Assembly (NCBI GenBank): GCA_035495815.1
Contig: DATJFH010000217.1
Location: 1 to 55,920 of the forward strand
DNA: 55,920 nucleotides
From: DATJFH01 sp035495815
GTDB lineage: Bacteria; Acidobacteriota; Terriglobia; Bryobacterales; Bryobacteraceae
Direction: 5' to 3'
The notes beneath the pieces are model-generated. The model saw only the letters and a program-made list of their open reading frames with translations, was not told the origin of the DNA and made no database searches. Each line of letters starts with the position of its first letter. The first letter of the stretch is position 1. The position numbers were made by a program, and so were the translations under genes. Below, piece by piece: positions 8,272 to 17,143 of this stretch.

Positions 8272-9495
8272 ATGAGGCGGCTCTCCCTCACGTCCTGGAT
8301 CTTTCTGGGAATGGCCGCCGGCATCGCCCTTGGGGTAGCCGCGCCGGGGGTGGCCGTCAAGCTGGGAATCGTGAGCAACGTCTTTCTGCGGCTGATCAAG
8401 TCGATCATCGCGCCGCTGCTGTTCGGAACGCTGGTCTACGGGATAGCGGGAACCGGCAGCCTCAGGCAGATGGGGCGCATCGGTCTCAAAGCGATAGTCT
8501 ATTTCGAGATCATCACTACCATCGCGCTGTTTCTGGGATTGGGCGCGGTCAACCTCATCCGTCCGGGCGAGGGGATGAAGCTCGAGCGGTCCGCGGCCGA
8601 GGCCGCCGCGCCGGCGCAGCCTCCCAAGCTCGAGGCGGTGATCGAGCACGTGTTCCCGTCCAGCATCATCGACGCCATGGCGCGCGGCGATGTGCTGCAG
8701 GTGGTGGTCTTCTCCTTCCTGTTCGGAGCCGCCTGCGCTGGAATCGGGGTCAAGGCCCGGCCGGTGGTGGAGTTCGCCGAATCGCTGGCGGAGGTGATGT
8801 TCCGCTACACCAACTACGTGATGTACCTCGCCCCGCTGGGCGTCGCGGCGGCGCTGGCCGTCACTGTCGGGAGTAAGGGTTTCGGCGTGCTGTTCGGGCT
8901 CGGCAGGCTCATTGCCACCATGTATCTGACGCTGCTGCTGTTCGTAGTGGTGGTTTTCGGCGGGGTCATCCTGTTTATGCGAATTCCGCTGCATGGATTC
9001 TACAGAGCCGCCCGTGGACCGTTTCTGATCGCCTTCTCCACGGCCTCGAGCGAAGCCGCGCTCCCGCTGGCGCTGGAGAACATGGAGGCGTTCGGAGTCC
9101 CGAAGAACATCGTCTCGTTCGTGCTGCCGACCGGCTACAGCTTCAACCTGGACGGCACTACGCTGTATCTCTCGCTGGCGTCCGTGTTCGTCGCTCAGGC
9201 CGCCGGAATTCCACTGACGCTGGGGCAGCAGCTCATCATGATGCTTACGCTGATGCTCACGAGCAAGGGCGTGGCCGGCGTACCGCGCGCGGCGCTGGTG
9301 ATTCTGGCCGGAACCCTGGCGAGCTTTCAGCTGCCGATGGAGGGCGCCGCCGTGCTGCTCGGTATCGACGCCGTCATGGACATGGCGCGGACTTCGGTTA
9401 ACGTGCTGGGCAATTGCCTGGCGGCCGCCGTGGTCGCGCGCTGGGAAGGCGTCAAGCTCCCCGCTTCCGCGGAAGCCTCCCTTACACCTTCTTGA
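8272..9495 (+). CDS. Dicarboxylate/glutamate:cation symporter (DAACS family)
   Basis: 407 residues, highly hydrophobic, with the expected eight helices and two hairpins. Hairpin HP1 carries the serine-rich 'AFSTASSEAALPLALENMEA' start. TM7 shows 'PTGYSFNLDGTTLYLSLAS' and HP2/TM8 shows 'SKGVAGVPRAALVILA'. TM8 ends with 'DAVMDMARTSVNVLGNCLAA', whose Asp and Asn side chains bind the substrate carboxylate and amino group in GltPh-type carriers. This predicts H+ or Na+-driven uptake of glutamate, aspartate or C4-dicarboxylates at the inner membrane. The gene follows nadK by 7 bp and its end overlaps the convergent isomerase gene by 14 bp. Confidence 0.92.
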   Translation: MRRLSLTSWIFLGMAAGIALGVAAPGVAVKLGIVSNVFLRLIKSIIAPLLFGTLVYGIAGTGSLRQMGRIGLKAIVYFEIITTIALFLGLGAVNLIRPGEGMKLERSAAEAAAPAQPPKLEAVIEHVFPSSIIDAMARGDVLQVVVFSFLFGAACAGIGVKARPVVEFAESLAEVMFRYTNYVMYLAPLGVAAALAVTVGSKGFGVLFGLGRLIATMYLTLLLFVVVVFGGVILFMRIPLHGFYRAARGPFLIAFSTASSEAALPLALENMEAFGVPKNIVSFVLPTGYSFNLDGTTLYLSLASVFVAQAAGIPLTLGQQLIMMLTLMLTSKGVAGVPRAALVILAGTLASFQLPMEGAAVLLGIDAVMDMARTSVNVLGNCLAAAVVARWEGVKLPASAEASLTPS

Positions 9496-10399
9496 TCACT
9501 TCGAGCAGTGCGGTGAGCGACGTCCGGGTGGCGTGCGCCTTTCCCTGTGGGCTCTTGTAGTGTGTCTCCAGCGTGAAGTTCTCTTTGTAGCCGGTCTTGA
9601 GCAGCGCCCGGATCTGGCCCAGGTTGTCGAATTCTCCCTGGCCGACCGCGCGCCACTCGATTTTGCCGGACGGACCCGGCGCGTAGTCGCGCAGATGGAC
9701 ATGGATGATCCGGGCCGGGTCGAGCAGGCGGAATCCGTCCGGGAACGATTTCTCGCCGGAGGCTCCGGCGTTGTTCGGATCCCAGGTCAGACCCAGCGAA
9801 TCCTCCTTGATCGCCTTGAGCACTCGCGCGGCTTCCGCGCCCGTGGAGACGTAACTGCCGCCCACGTTCTCGAGCGCCAGCCGGAAGTTCCTGGCCTTGG
9901 CGCGCCGGGCGGCTTCCCGCACCAGCTCCAGAATCCGGGGGAAGTCCTTGTCGCCCGGTTTTTCCATCCCCTTGTGAGTAAAAGCGAACACGCGGATCTT
10001 ATCCGTGCCCAGGATCCTGGCGCGCTCCATGGCCTGGTCGAGCAGCGCCCACTGGCTGTCCAGCACGCCTCGTCCTTCGGGTGTATCGGGCGGCAGCGGG
10101 ATCTTGAAGAACGCGGTCCCGAGGACGGAGGTCTTGACGCCCTGTCCGTCCAGGATGTGGCGGGCCTCCTGGATCTTGGAAAGCGGCTGAACGGTGTTGT
10201 ACTTGCCCCAGATCGACCGCACTTCGGCCCATTGGAGTCCGAACTCGTGGAGGAATCGGGCGGCGGTGAGCACATCCTCGTCGATTTCGTCCGTGGTGAC
10301 TCCCAGGCGAACCTGGGACAATGTGGCCGCGCCCAGGCGGCGGACACAGGAAGCGATCGCGGCGGCGGCCATTGCCTGTCGGCGGGTGTAGGTATACAT
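9482..10399 (-). CDS. Exported sugar phosphate isomerase/epimerase-like TIM-barrel protein
   Basis: 305 residues of the AP-endonuclease-2-type TIM barrel (xylose isomerase-like). The N-terminus 'TRRQAMAAAAIASCVRRLGA' looks like a Tat signal peptide with a weak RR motif. Barrel hallmarks are 'ENVGGSYVSTG' (Glu ligand), 'GLTWDPNNAGASG', 'IIHVHLRDYAPG' and 'GQGEFDNLGQIRALLKTGY', with a late Glu in 'TLETHYKSPQGKA'. These would bind a divalent metal in isomerases and epimerases of keto-sugars or inositols. Solibacter-type genomes carry many exported members with unknown substrates. The ATG at 10399 is AT-rich upstream, and the promoter region is shared with the divergent desaturase. Confidence 0.8.
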   Translation of the reverse strand: MYTYTRRQAMAAAAIASCVRRLGAATLSQVRLGVTTDEIDEDVLTAARFLHEFGLQWAEVRSIWGKYNTVQPLSKIQEARHILDGQGVKTSVLGTAFFKIPLPPDTPEGRGVLDSQWALLDQAMERARILGTDKIRVFAFTHKGMEKPGDKDFPRILELVREAARRAKARNFRLALENVGGSYVSTGAEAARVLKAIKEDSLGLTWDPNNAGASGEKSFPDGFRLLDPARIIHVHLRDYAPGPSGKIEWRAVGQGEFDNLGQIRALLKTGYKENFTLETHYKSPQGKAHATRTSLTALLEVIKKV

Positions 10400-10453
10400 G
10401 CGGAGATTATAACCCGCCGTACCGGCCTCAGGTAAGGCGAACGCCTAAGTCTC

Positions 10454-10505
10454 GTAATTACATAAGTATTACAATCACTTGACCCAGGAATTGGTAGCTT
10501 GGAAT
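10454..10505 (+). promoter_or_regulatory. Putative promoter/operator for the desaturase
   Basis: In the 131-bp divergent gap, an inverted repeat GTAAT (10454-10458)/ATTAC (10468-10472) sits in an AT-rich island. It is followed by TTGACC at 10480-10485, a possible -35 box, with a weak AT-rich -10 about 17 nt later. The AT content contrasts with the surrounding GC-rich DNA. A fatty-acid-responsive repressor site is possible but only inferred. Confidence 0.3.
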
Positions 10506-10530
10506 TTCAAGGTAAATTGGAGGAGATTCC

Positions 10531-11373
10531 GTGAAGACGGCTTCGGCGAAGAATCAGATCAACTGGGTAACGAGTATCGCTTTGATCCTGTTCCATGCGG
10601 GCGCGGTCGGCGCCCTGTTCATGTTCAGCTGGAAGGCACTGGCCATAACGGTAGCGCTGTATTGGATGGCCATCGGGTTCGGCATCGGGATGGGTTACCA
10701 CCGGCTGCACACCCACCGCTCTTATAAGGTTCCGAAGTGGATCGAATACTTCTTCGCGGTTTGCGGCACGCTGACGCTCGAAGGCGGACCGATCTTCTGG
10801 GTAGCCACGCATCGGGTTCATCACCAGAATTCCGATCAGGCCGGCGACCCGCACACCCCGCACGACGGCGGTTTCTGGGCGCACGTCGGCTGGATCATCT
10901 TCGGGGAAGCCAAGCATAACAACACCCAACTCATGTCGCGCTACGCGCCGGACCTGGCGAAGGATCGCTTCTACGTCTGGTTGAACACTTATCATTACGT
11001 GCCTCTGGTCGTGCTGGGTCTGATCCTGCTGGCGACCGGAGGGGTTCAGATGGTGTTGTGGGGAGTCTGTCTCAGAGTCGTTGTCGGATTGCACGCCACC
11101 TGGCTGGTCAACTCCGCCACGCATATGTGGGGGAGCCGGCGGTTCGCCACCCGTGACGATTCCAGGAACAGCTGGTGGGTGGCGCTGCTGACGTTTGGCG
11201 AAGGCTGGCACAACAACCATCATGCCCACCCCACGTCCGCGCGGCACGGCCTGGCCTGGTACGAGCTGGATATTACGTGGCTTCAGATCCGTGCGCTGCA
11301 ACTGCTCGGCGTGGCCCGCTCCGTGAAGGTGGCCAGAGTGAACGAACGGCTGGCGGAACAGGAAGCAGCATAA
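10531..11373 (+). CDS. Membrane acyl-CoA (delta-9 type) fatty acid desaturase
   Basis: 280 residues with the three histidine boxes of di-iron membrane desaturases: 'HRLHTH' (57-62), 'HRVHH' (94-98) and 'HNNHH' (227-231), separated by hydrophobic segments in the usual order. The spacing and 'GEGWHNNHHAHPTSARHG' are typical of the acyl-CoA delta-9 group. The enzyme inserts a cis double bond into saturated acyl chains using O2 and electrons from a ferredoxin or flavodoxin-like donor, adjusting membrane fluidity. The start is a GTG at 10531, supported by GGAGGAG at 10519-10525 with 5-nt spacing. The reading frame has no other start that keeps the N-terminus. Confidence 0.92.
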   Translation: MKTASAKNQINWVTSIALILFHAGAVGALFMFSWKALAITVALYWMAIGFGIGMGYHRLHTHRSYKVPKWIEYFFAVCGTLTLEGGPIFWVATHRVHHQNSDQAGDPHTPHDGGFWAHVGWIIFGEAKHNNTQLMSRYAPDLAKDRFYVWLNTYHYVPLVVLGLILLATGGVQMVLWGVCLRVVVGLHATWLVNSATHMWGSRRFATRDDSRNSWWVALLTFGEGWHNNHHAHPTSARHGLAWYELDITWLQIRALQLLGVARSVKVARVNERLAEQEAA

Positions 11374-11423
11374 GAGCCGGCCGTTCATCTACCGCCGATT
11401 TACCAGGGACTACCACCTCTACT

Positions 11424-14400
11424 CTATTGGCTCACAGCAATCGTCGTGATCTGCGGCGGCTGCGAGCTCGAAATGCTTCGAAGCTGCACGACTACCTGTA
11501 CCAGGCTCGAAGGCGCCACGAAATCCGGAACCTTGACGTCGATCTGCCAGACCCCCACCTGGCCCGGAGCCAGACCTGAATACACGATGCAGCCGTCCGG
11601 TTTGCAATCCGCGTCCTCGATAAATCTGGATCCCATGAAGACTCGCGGATTCTGCGCCTTGACCGGTTCACCCGGGGCCTGGCCGTCGGGCGGAGCGTTC
11701 GGGACGTAGCCCAAACCGGTGCCGAACAACGAAATCACCTTACCCCGGGAGATCGGATGACTGGGCTCGTTGGCTGAGCCGTCGTCGTTATTGGCGACGA
11801 TTTGGCCGGTGCCGAAGCCGTTCCGCGTGAACAGCGCCGGGGACGCGGGCGCCATATCCACAGGACCCGCACCCAGAATCTGGCCGGTCGATTTCCGGAC
11901 CACCTGCACCTCCACCGTGCCGCCTGGAGGGGCGCTCATCGGCATCAGGAAGTTCAACTCGTCGGGTTTGACGTCCCGGATGGGGGCGGGCGCATCGTTG
12001 ACCAGCAGCTGCGTATCGGCAAGCTCGGTGGGCCAGTTACTCATGTCCGCCGTTACGGTGCTATCCGTAAAGAGGCTCCCCTGGCGCTGAGCGGTCACGA
12101 TGGTTCCCGGAGCCAGGGCACGCCCTTTCAAACCATTGGCGGCATTGATGGCGGTAAGGCCGGGATAGTAGATCGCCACGCGATTGATGCCCTCAGCCAC
12201 AAAAAGGTCGCCGAAGTTGTCCTGGGCTACGGCCACCGAGAAGTTCGAAGTAATCTGGTAATTGAACGAGTTCTGCTGGAAAGGCAGATCGTCGAACTTG
12301 GGGAACCGCAGGACGCGGCTCGCGGACAGTTCGGTGATCCAGAACTCGCCGGTAATCTTGCTGACGAAAATGCCCTGGATGTTGGCGAAGCCCCCGCTGG
12401 GCGTCGGGCCTGTCAGAATCGTCCCGGCGCGGGCGTTCGACGACCCGGAGAAAATGACATTGTCGAAGATCATCAGCCGGTTGTTCGCCTGGTCGCAAAC
12501 GTAGAGCCGGTCGTCCGAATCGGTGGCGATGTGCCGCGGCGAATTCATCTGGTTCGATTCCGGACCAGGCAGAACAGAATTGAAGTCGGGCTGGCCGAAA
12601 ATCTTGGTGGCCGACATACCGCTGACGAAATTCTGCGCCGTTCGCGGAAAGAACAGCACGCGGTTCAGAGCGGCGTCGGAGACCAGCAGTCCGCCATCGG
12701 AAGTGAAGGCCAGGCCATAGGGCTGGCGCATGGTCCGGGGCGTCGGATCGATGATCTTGGTTCCCGTGAAGGACGTCTGCCCCAGAACCAGATCGGCGCT
12801 CGGGAAATTCGGCTGGGTCTGGTCGAAGGGCTTGGGAAACCGCAGAACGCGTCCGTTGCCCGCATCGGCGACAAACAGATTACCCGCCGAATCGAGAGCG
12901 AGGCCGATCGGGAGGGAGAGGCCTTTTTCGTTTGGCCTGTCCGGGTCGTTACTCGGGTAGTTGATCAGCGATCGCTGGAAGTCCGGCTGGCCAATCACAA
13001 GATCCGCCTTGTCGCCGGGCCGTATCGCTCGCGCGTCCCGGTAACCCAGCACCCGGTTGTTGTAAGTGTCGGCAATATACAAGTGGGGAACGTCGGAGCT
13101 GAAGTCGATGATCAGGCCGCCGTCGGCGCCGGAGCCCGGCGAGAAATTCACCTCTCTGCCTTCGAGCAGGTTCGGTCCGCGAAATACGAAATCGTCCTGG
13201 CCGAGCACGCGCGTGGCAACCGCATTCTGCGCGCCGCCGGCCTGCAGCAGGCCGTTCACCGGAAAAACCATGACGCGATTGTTGCCGGTATCGGATACGA
13301 ACAGATCCGTCGACGTAGCCACCGCGAAGGATGGGAAAAAGAAGGTGTTGTTGCGCGGCTCGGCCAAGTCCCGGTTGGGCTTGCCGGCGGTATAGCCAAA
13401 CTGCCCGATAGGACCGGTCGTGCTGATGGCATGCGGAGAGGACTGGTCGCTCGGCCACTGCTCGAAGGGATCGAACAGGAGCAGGCGGCTGTTTCCCGTA
13501 TCGACGACGCCGGGACGATTCCCGAGCATGAACAAACCGGAAGGATTCAGAAATTGAACTTCGTTCACGGGCGGGGGGGCAATCGTGCCTGGCCTTGGAA
13601 GAACCAGGCCCATGATCCGCAGAGCGGCTCTGCCGTTGTCGAACGTTTGGGGCGAAAGGTTAGGCTGATAGACCAGCACCCGATTGAAGGGGGGGCTGTC
13701 GGAGACGTAGAGCCGTCCGCTGGGATCGAACGCCAGGCCTTGCGGCTGCAAAAGGTTCGTTTTCAACTGTAAGCTCTCGTTGTTGATCTGAGGCGCCGTG
13801 CTGGTCGTGAAGTCCAGTTGCCCCAGCACCAGATCGGCGGCGGGAGTATTCGGCGAGTTGTCCGTCAACGCCGCCGCCGGATAGCGTAGCACCCGGTTGT
13901 TGCCCGAATCGGTAAACCAGAGATTGCCTGGAGTATCGAAGATCAGGCTGGTCGTGAACACCGCATTGCCGTTCGAAACCGCAATCGTTTTCGCGGAAAT
14001 GCCCCCGGAATTCGGCTGAATGCAGGTGCCGCAGCTCAAACCGGTCTGCCCGATCACCATGTTGGGGAACTGCTCGGTCTGTAAATAGGGCTTTGGAAAC
14101 CGTAAAATGCGATTGTTCCCCGTGTCGACGACATAAAGGTTGCCATTCTTGTCCACCGCCAGGCCGGTCGGGAAACGCAGCCCGGACGTGAACGCCGTGC
14201 CCGGTCCCCCGCGGCGGGTGGAATAGAGATCCTTCTGGCCGATGACGAAGTCCGCCTTGGCGCCGTTCGAGAAAACCAACGCGTTCTTCCAGCCCAGTAC
14301 ACGGTTGTTTTGAGAGTCGGCCACGTAGAGAACCGGAGGGGTGACGGTGGAGTCGATGGCGATGGATTGGGGCGAGTAGAATTCCCGGCCCTCGATCAGG

Positions 14401-14549
14401 TTCGGGTTCGTGCTGTCGGCCGTGAGAAACGGCTGTCCGAAAGATCGTGAAGGACTGCGATTCAGATTCGTTTGTGCGCTGAGCGCCCCCGGGAAACCGG
14501 CCAAACCGATCAACAAAAAGCTAGCGCCTGAAAATAGTCTTTTTCTCAT
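11424..14549 (-). CDS. Secreted NHL-repeat protein with Solibacter-type C-terminal module
   Basis: 1041 residues with a signal peptide ('FLLIGLAGFPGALSA'). Residues about 40-800 hold roughly a dozen NHL repeats of the form 'GLAVDKNGNLYVVDTGNNRI' / 'LRFPKP', alternating with 'ADLVLGQ' strands, giving one or two beta-propellers. The last about 240 residues form a separate beta-rich region ('LAPGTIVTAQRQG', 'PDELNFLMP', 'SLFGTGLGYVP', 'GVWQIDVKVPD') that resembles the uncharacterised C-terminal domain widespread in Solibacter extracellular proteins (TIGR03437). The role is unknown: extracellular binding or cell-surface display is likely. It is a single gene, convergent with the desaturase. Confidence 0.85.
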   Translation of the reverse strand: MRKRLFSGASFLLIGLAGFPGALSAQTNLNRSPSRSFGQPFLTADSTNPNLIEGREFYSPQSIAIDSTVTPPVLYVADSQNNRVLGWKNALVFSNGAKADFVIGQKDLYSTRRGGPGTAFTSGLRFPTGLAVDKNGNLYVVDTGNNRILRFPKPYLQTEQFPNMVIGQTGLSCGTCIQPNSGGISAKTIAVSNGNAVFTTSLIFDTPGNLWFTDSGNNRVLRYPAAALTDNSPNTPAADLVLGQLDFTTSTAPQINNESLQLKTNLLQPQGLAFDPSGRLYVSDSPPFNRVLVYQPNLSPQTFDNGRAALRIMGLVLPRPGTIAPPPVNEVQFLNPSGLFMLGNRPGVVDTGNSRLLLFDPFEQWPSDQSSPHAISTTGPIGQFGYTAGKPNRDLAEPRNNTFFFPSFAVATSTDLFVSDTGNNRVMVFPVNGLLQAGGAQNAVATRVLGQDDFVFRGPNLLEGREVNFSPGSGADGGLIIDFSSDVPHLYIADTYNNRVLGYRDARAIRPGDKADLVIGQPDFQRSLINYPSNDPDRPNEKGLSLPIGLALDSAGNLFVADAGNGRVLRFPKPFDQTQPNFPSADLVLGQTSFTGTKIIDPTPRTMRQPYGLAFTSDGGLLVSDAALNRVLFFPRTAQNFVSGMSATKIFGQPDFNSVLPGPESNQMNSPRHIATDSDDRLYVCDQANNRLMIFDNVIFSGSSNARAGTILTGPTPSGGFANIQGIFVSKITGEFWITELSASRVLRFPKFDDLPFQQNSFNYQITSNFSVAVAQDNFGDLFVAEGINRVAIYYPGLTAINAANGLKGRALAPGTIVTAQRQGSLFTDSTVTADMSNWPTELADTQLLVNDAPAPIRDVKPDELNFLMPMSAPPGGTVEVQVVRKSTGQILGAGPVDMAPASPALFTRNGFGTGQIVANNDDGSANEPSHPISRGKVISLFGTGLGYVPNAPPDGQAPGEPVKAQNPRVFMGSRFIEDADCKPDGCIVYSGLAPGQVGVWQIDVKVPDFVAPSSLVQVVVQLRSISSSQPPQITTIAVSQ

Positions 14550-14584
14550 GGGTGTTGGAGTCGGCGCCCGCGGAAAGCGCTTCT

Positions 14585-14690
14585 ATGTAAAATAACACAG
14601 GTTCACCGGAGGAGTCTCTATCCCGTCCGGCTGCGTGGTCCTAAAGATTGACCTTAGAACGCCCACAGGCGTCCTTCTTTTATGGGCCAT
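14585..14690 (-). promoter_or_regulatory. Candidate structured 5' leader and promoter of the NHL gene
   Basis: On the - strand, TTGATC then a 17-nt spacer then CATAAA (about 14707 down to 14679) could be a sigma-70 promoter. The transcript would start near 14675 with three stacked hairpins: ACGCC-TGTG-GGCGT, an imperfect CTAAGG/CTTTAG stem, and CCGGA/TCCGG. They cover about 80 nt before a 50-nt spacer to the ATG at 14549. No known riboswitch consensus was recognised. Confidence 0.3.
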
Positions 14691-14820
14691 AACCCGATTG
14701 GGATCAAAGAAATACGAGCCGGCAAGTTTGCAGGCGTGCGGCGGGCGGCGTATCGTAAGTTTTGGGAGTGAGAACAACGTATGACGCGTACCCTCGAAAA
14801 TACGTACGCCACTGCTCCTG

Positions 14821-16407
14821 ATGAATACTCGAGTGCGGACGACAACGACTGATCGAATCGGGCCAAGGGCAATCCGGGCCGCCTTAGCGATATATGCGCT
14901 CTGGGCGGGGCTGCTCATTCTGGAGAATCCGGGCTTCCAGTATGACGAGGGGCTGTTGGTGCTGGGGTCCGTGCACATGCGCCAGGGCCAGGGTGAGATC
15001 ACTTTACCGCACGATCCCGACACCTGGCTCTGCGTGAAAGGCCATTGTCTTCCGCTCATGACCGTGCGCTACGTCGGCGCGGTCAAGGAATATCTGTGCC
15101 TTCCCCTCTTCGCGATCTTCGGTCCCAGCGCGGAGGCGGTACGGCTGGTCTCAATGCTGCTCGGAATGCTGGGAATATACGGCCTGAGTGCGCTGATCGC
15201 CCGGCAGGCGGGTGCGACGGTCGCAGGAGCCGCGGCTTGCGTGATCGCGGTGAATCCCGCCTATGTCGATCTGACGGTCTTCGACAACGGCGCCGTATCG
15301 GTCTGGATGGGGGCTCTGGGCCTCCTGTGCCTGACGCTGTCGCACTACCTCGACCGGAACAGCGCCCGCGCCGCCTTCTGGCTCGGCGTGGCGATGGGAC
15401 TCGGAGTATGGGCGCGGGCAAATTTCGTGTGGCAGCTGGCGTCGCTGGCGGCGGCCGCCGTGGTGATGCTGGGGCGCCGCATCCTGCGGCCGGCGTCTCA
15501 CTGGGCGGCCGCCAGTATGGGTGGATTGGCCGGTGGCGCTCCCTTCCTGCTCTACCAGGCGATCTCGCAAGGCGGCACCTGGCAGGCGGTAGGGATGTTC
15601 ACTACCAGGGAGAGTCCAGCGCAGTTGTTCACGACGCGGCTGGTGATGTTCTCCGAAACCCTGCTCTCCGACCGGGAGCACCGCGCTATCTGGGACGGCC
15701 CGCCCATGCCCGGTTGGCAACGGTGGCTGTTTCCATTGATAGTCCTGGCAGCCTGCCTGATTTGCCTGCGCTGGGGAGGACTCGCCGGCCGACTGGGGAC
15801 CTTCGTCCTGCTCTTCCTGGCGGCATTTTTGTTTCTCTCCAGGATGCCCGTAGCGGAGCACCATCTGATTGTCCTCGTGCCGCTGGCCGCCGTGACGGCG
15901 GTATTCGCAGTCTCCACGCTGCTCGCGCGGTATCGTTGGGGCAGAACCGCGGCTGCCGGGCTGGCCCTGCTCTACTTGGGCTCGGCGCTCTACTGGCAGG
16001 TGGGCGCTGTCCGGGGAGTCGCGCGAACCGGCGGGACCGGACAGTGGTCCGATGCCGTCTACCCTCTCGCCGATTACCTTCAGGAAACGTATCCTGGCCG
16101 CGAGATCAAAATCCTCGACTGGGGGCTGCAGAATAATCTCTACGTCCTGAGCGACGGCGCTATCCGGTCCCGCGAAATCTACGGCGGCGGCGAATCGCGC
16201 CAGGAGCCCGACCCGGGCTGGCTGGATCAGATCCGGCAGGGCGGTGTGTTCCTGCTGAACGGACCGTCCAACCGGCAGTTCCCGGCGGCTTCTAACAGTT
16301 TCCTCGCAGCCCTGGCCGCGGCGCGCCCTCCGATGCGGCGCTTCACCGTCCGCCAGCAGAGCGGTCAACCGTACGCGGAGATTGTCGAGATCACGGCGGC
16401 TCCGTAA
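14821..16407 (+). CDS. GT-C type membrane glycosyltransferase (ArnT/PMT-like)
   Basis: 528 residues with about ten or eleven hydrophobic segments and one short C-terminal soluble part. The first periplasmic loop holds 'FQYDEGLLVLGSVHMRQGQ', matching the Asp-Glu motif after TM1 that positions the lipid-linked donor in PMT/ArnT-like GT-C enzymes. This predicts transfer of a sugar from a polyprenyl-phosphate donor to a lipid, glycan or protein on the outer face of the inner membrane. No acceptor can be inferred, since the neighbours are unrelated. The C-terminal part after about residue 420 ('LADYLQETYPGREIKILDWG') is the usual soluble tail. Confidence 0.75.
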   Translation: MNTRVRTTTTDRIGPRAIRAALAIYALWAGLLILENPGFQYDEGLLVLGSVHMRQGQGEITLPHDPDTWLCVKGHCLPLMTVRYVGAVKEYLCLPLFAIFGPSAEAVRLVSMLLGMLGIYGLSALIARQAGATVAGAAACVIAVNPAYVDLTVFDNGAVSVWMGALGLLCLTLSHYLDRNSARAAFWLGVAMGLGVWARANFVWQLASLAAAAVVMLGRRILRPASHWAAASMGGLAGGAPFLLYQAISQGGTWQAVGMFTTRESPAQLFTTRLVMFSETLLSDREHRAIWDGPPMPGWQRWLFPLIVLAACLICLRWGGLAGRLGTFVLLFLAAFLFLSRMPVAEHHLIVLVPLAAVTAVFAVSTLLARYRWGRTAAAGLALLYLGSALYWQVGAVRGVARTGGTGQWSDAVYPLADYLQETYPGREIKILDWGLQNNLYVLSDGAIRSREIYGGGESRQEPDPGWLDQIRQGGVFLLNGPSNRQFPAASNSFLAALAAARPPMRRFTVRQQSGQPYAEIVEITAAP

Positions 16408-16516
16408 ATCTTTTACCGCCGTGATCCTCCGGATCTGATTCAAGAGGCTTGAATTCAACAGGCAACAGCTTTGGTAGGGTTCTTGCTCCCTTGCCAGTTG
16501 GAGAAAAGGAGGGACT

Positions 16517-17143
16517 ATGGCAAATACCGCTGTATTTGGAATCTACCAGGACCGAGTTGCGGTCGAGGAAGCGATCACGCACCTGAAGTCCGCTGGTTTC
16601 CGCAATACCGACATTTCGGTTCTCTTCCCGGACAACGTGGGAACCAAGGATTTCGCTCACGAGAAGAGCACTAAAGCCCCCGAAGGAGCCGCTTCCGGAG
16701 CCGGGTCTGGAGCCGTTATCGGCGGCACGCTGGGCTGGCTGGTCGGAATCGGCGCGCTGGCGATTCCCGGACTCGGACCTTTCATTGCCGCTGGTCCGGT
16801 AGTGGCCGCCCTGGCCGGCGCTGGCGCGATAGGCGTGGTCGGCGGGTTGGCCGGCGCTCTGATCGGAATGGGTATTCCCGAGTACGAGGCGAAACGCTTT
16901 GAAGGCCGGATCAAAGCGGGCGGAGTGCTCTTGTCGGTCCACAGCGACGACGATCACTGGACTCGCCGGGCCAAGCAGATCCTCGAAGACACGGGCGCGG
17001 TGGACATTTCCTCCACCAGCGAGGCCAAAGCCGATTACGCCGCGAGCGACCGTCCCATGCCCCGCTCCCGCAGTGTCCTCGAGGAAGAGAGAACTTTGGC
17101 TAGCGAGGTGACATCACCGCTTCCGGACAGAAGCGACTTATAA
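16517..17143 (+). CDS. General-stress-type protein with glycine-zipper membrane segment
   Basis: 208 residues. The N-terminal part (5-45, 'VFGIYQDRVAVEEAITHLKS', 'AGFRNTDISVLFPD') fits the small alpha/beta fold of YflT/GS17M-type stress proteins. Residues about 55-120 form two Gly/Ala-rich hydrophobic stretches ('GSGAVIGGTLGWLVGIGALA', 'GAGAIGVVGGLAGALIGMG') like a glycine zipper. The C-terminal 'GGVLLSVHSDDDHWTRRAKQ' is a second alpha/beta half seen in the same family. It probably responds to osmotic, oxidative or desiccation stress, but no biochemical role is known. GGAGGG lies 4 nt before the ATG. The end overlaps the convergent U32-like gene by 44 bp. Confidence 0.7.
   Translation: MANTAVFGIYQDRVAVEEAITHLKSAGFRNTDISVLFPDNVGTKDFAHEKSTKAPEGAASGAGSGAVIGGTLGWLVGIGALAIPGLGPFIAAGPVVAALAGAGAIGVVGGLAGALIGMGIPEYEAKRFEGRIKAGGVLLSVHSDDDHWTRRAKQILEDTGAVDISSTSEAKADYAASDRPMPRSRSVLEEERTLASEVTSPLPDRSDL

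Noticed and set aside
11802..13772. 656-codon frame on the + strand
   Set aside because: Antisense shadow of the NHL-repeat gene; composition is Arg/Gly/His-rich with no domains.
15151..16458. 435-codon frame on the - strand
   Set aside because: Shadow of the GT-C glycosyltransferase; no hydrophobic or domain pattern.
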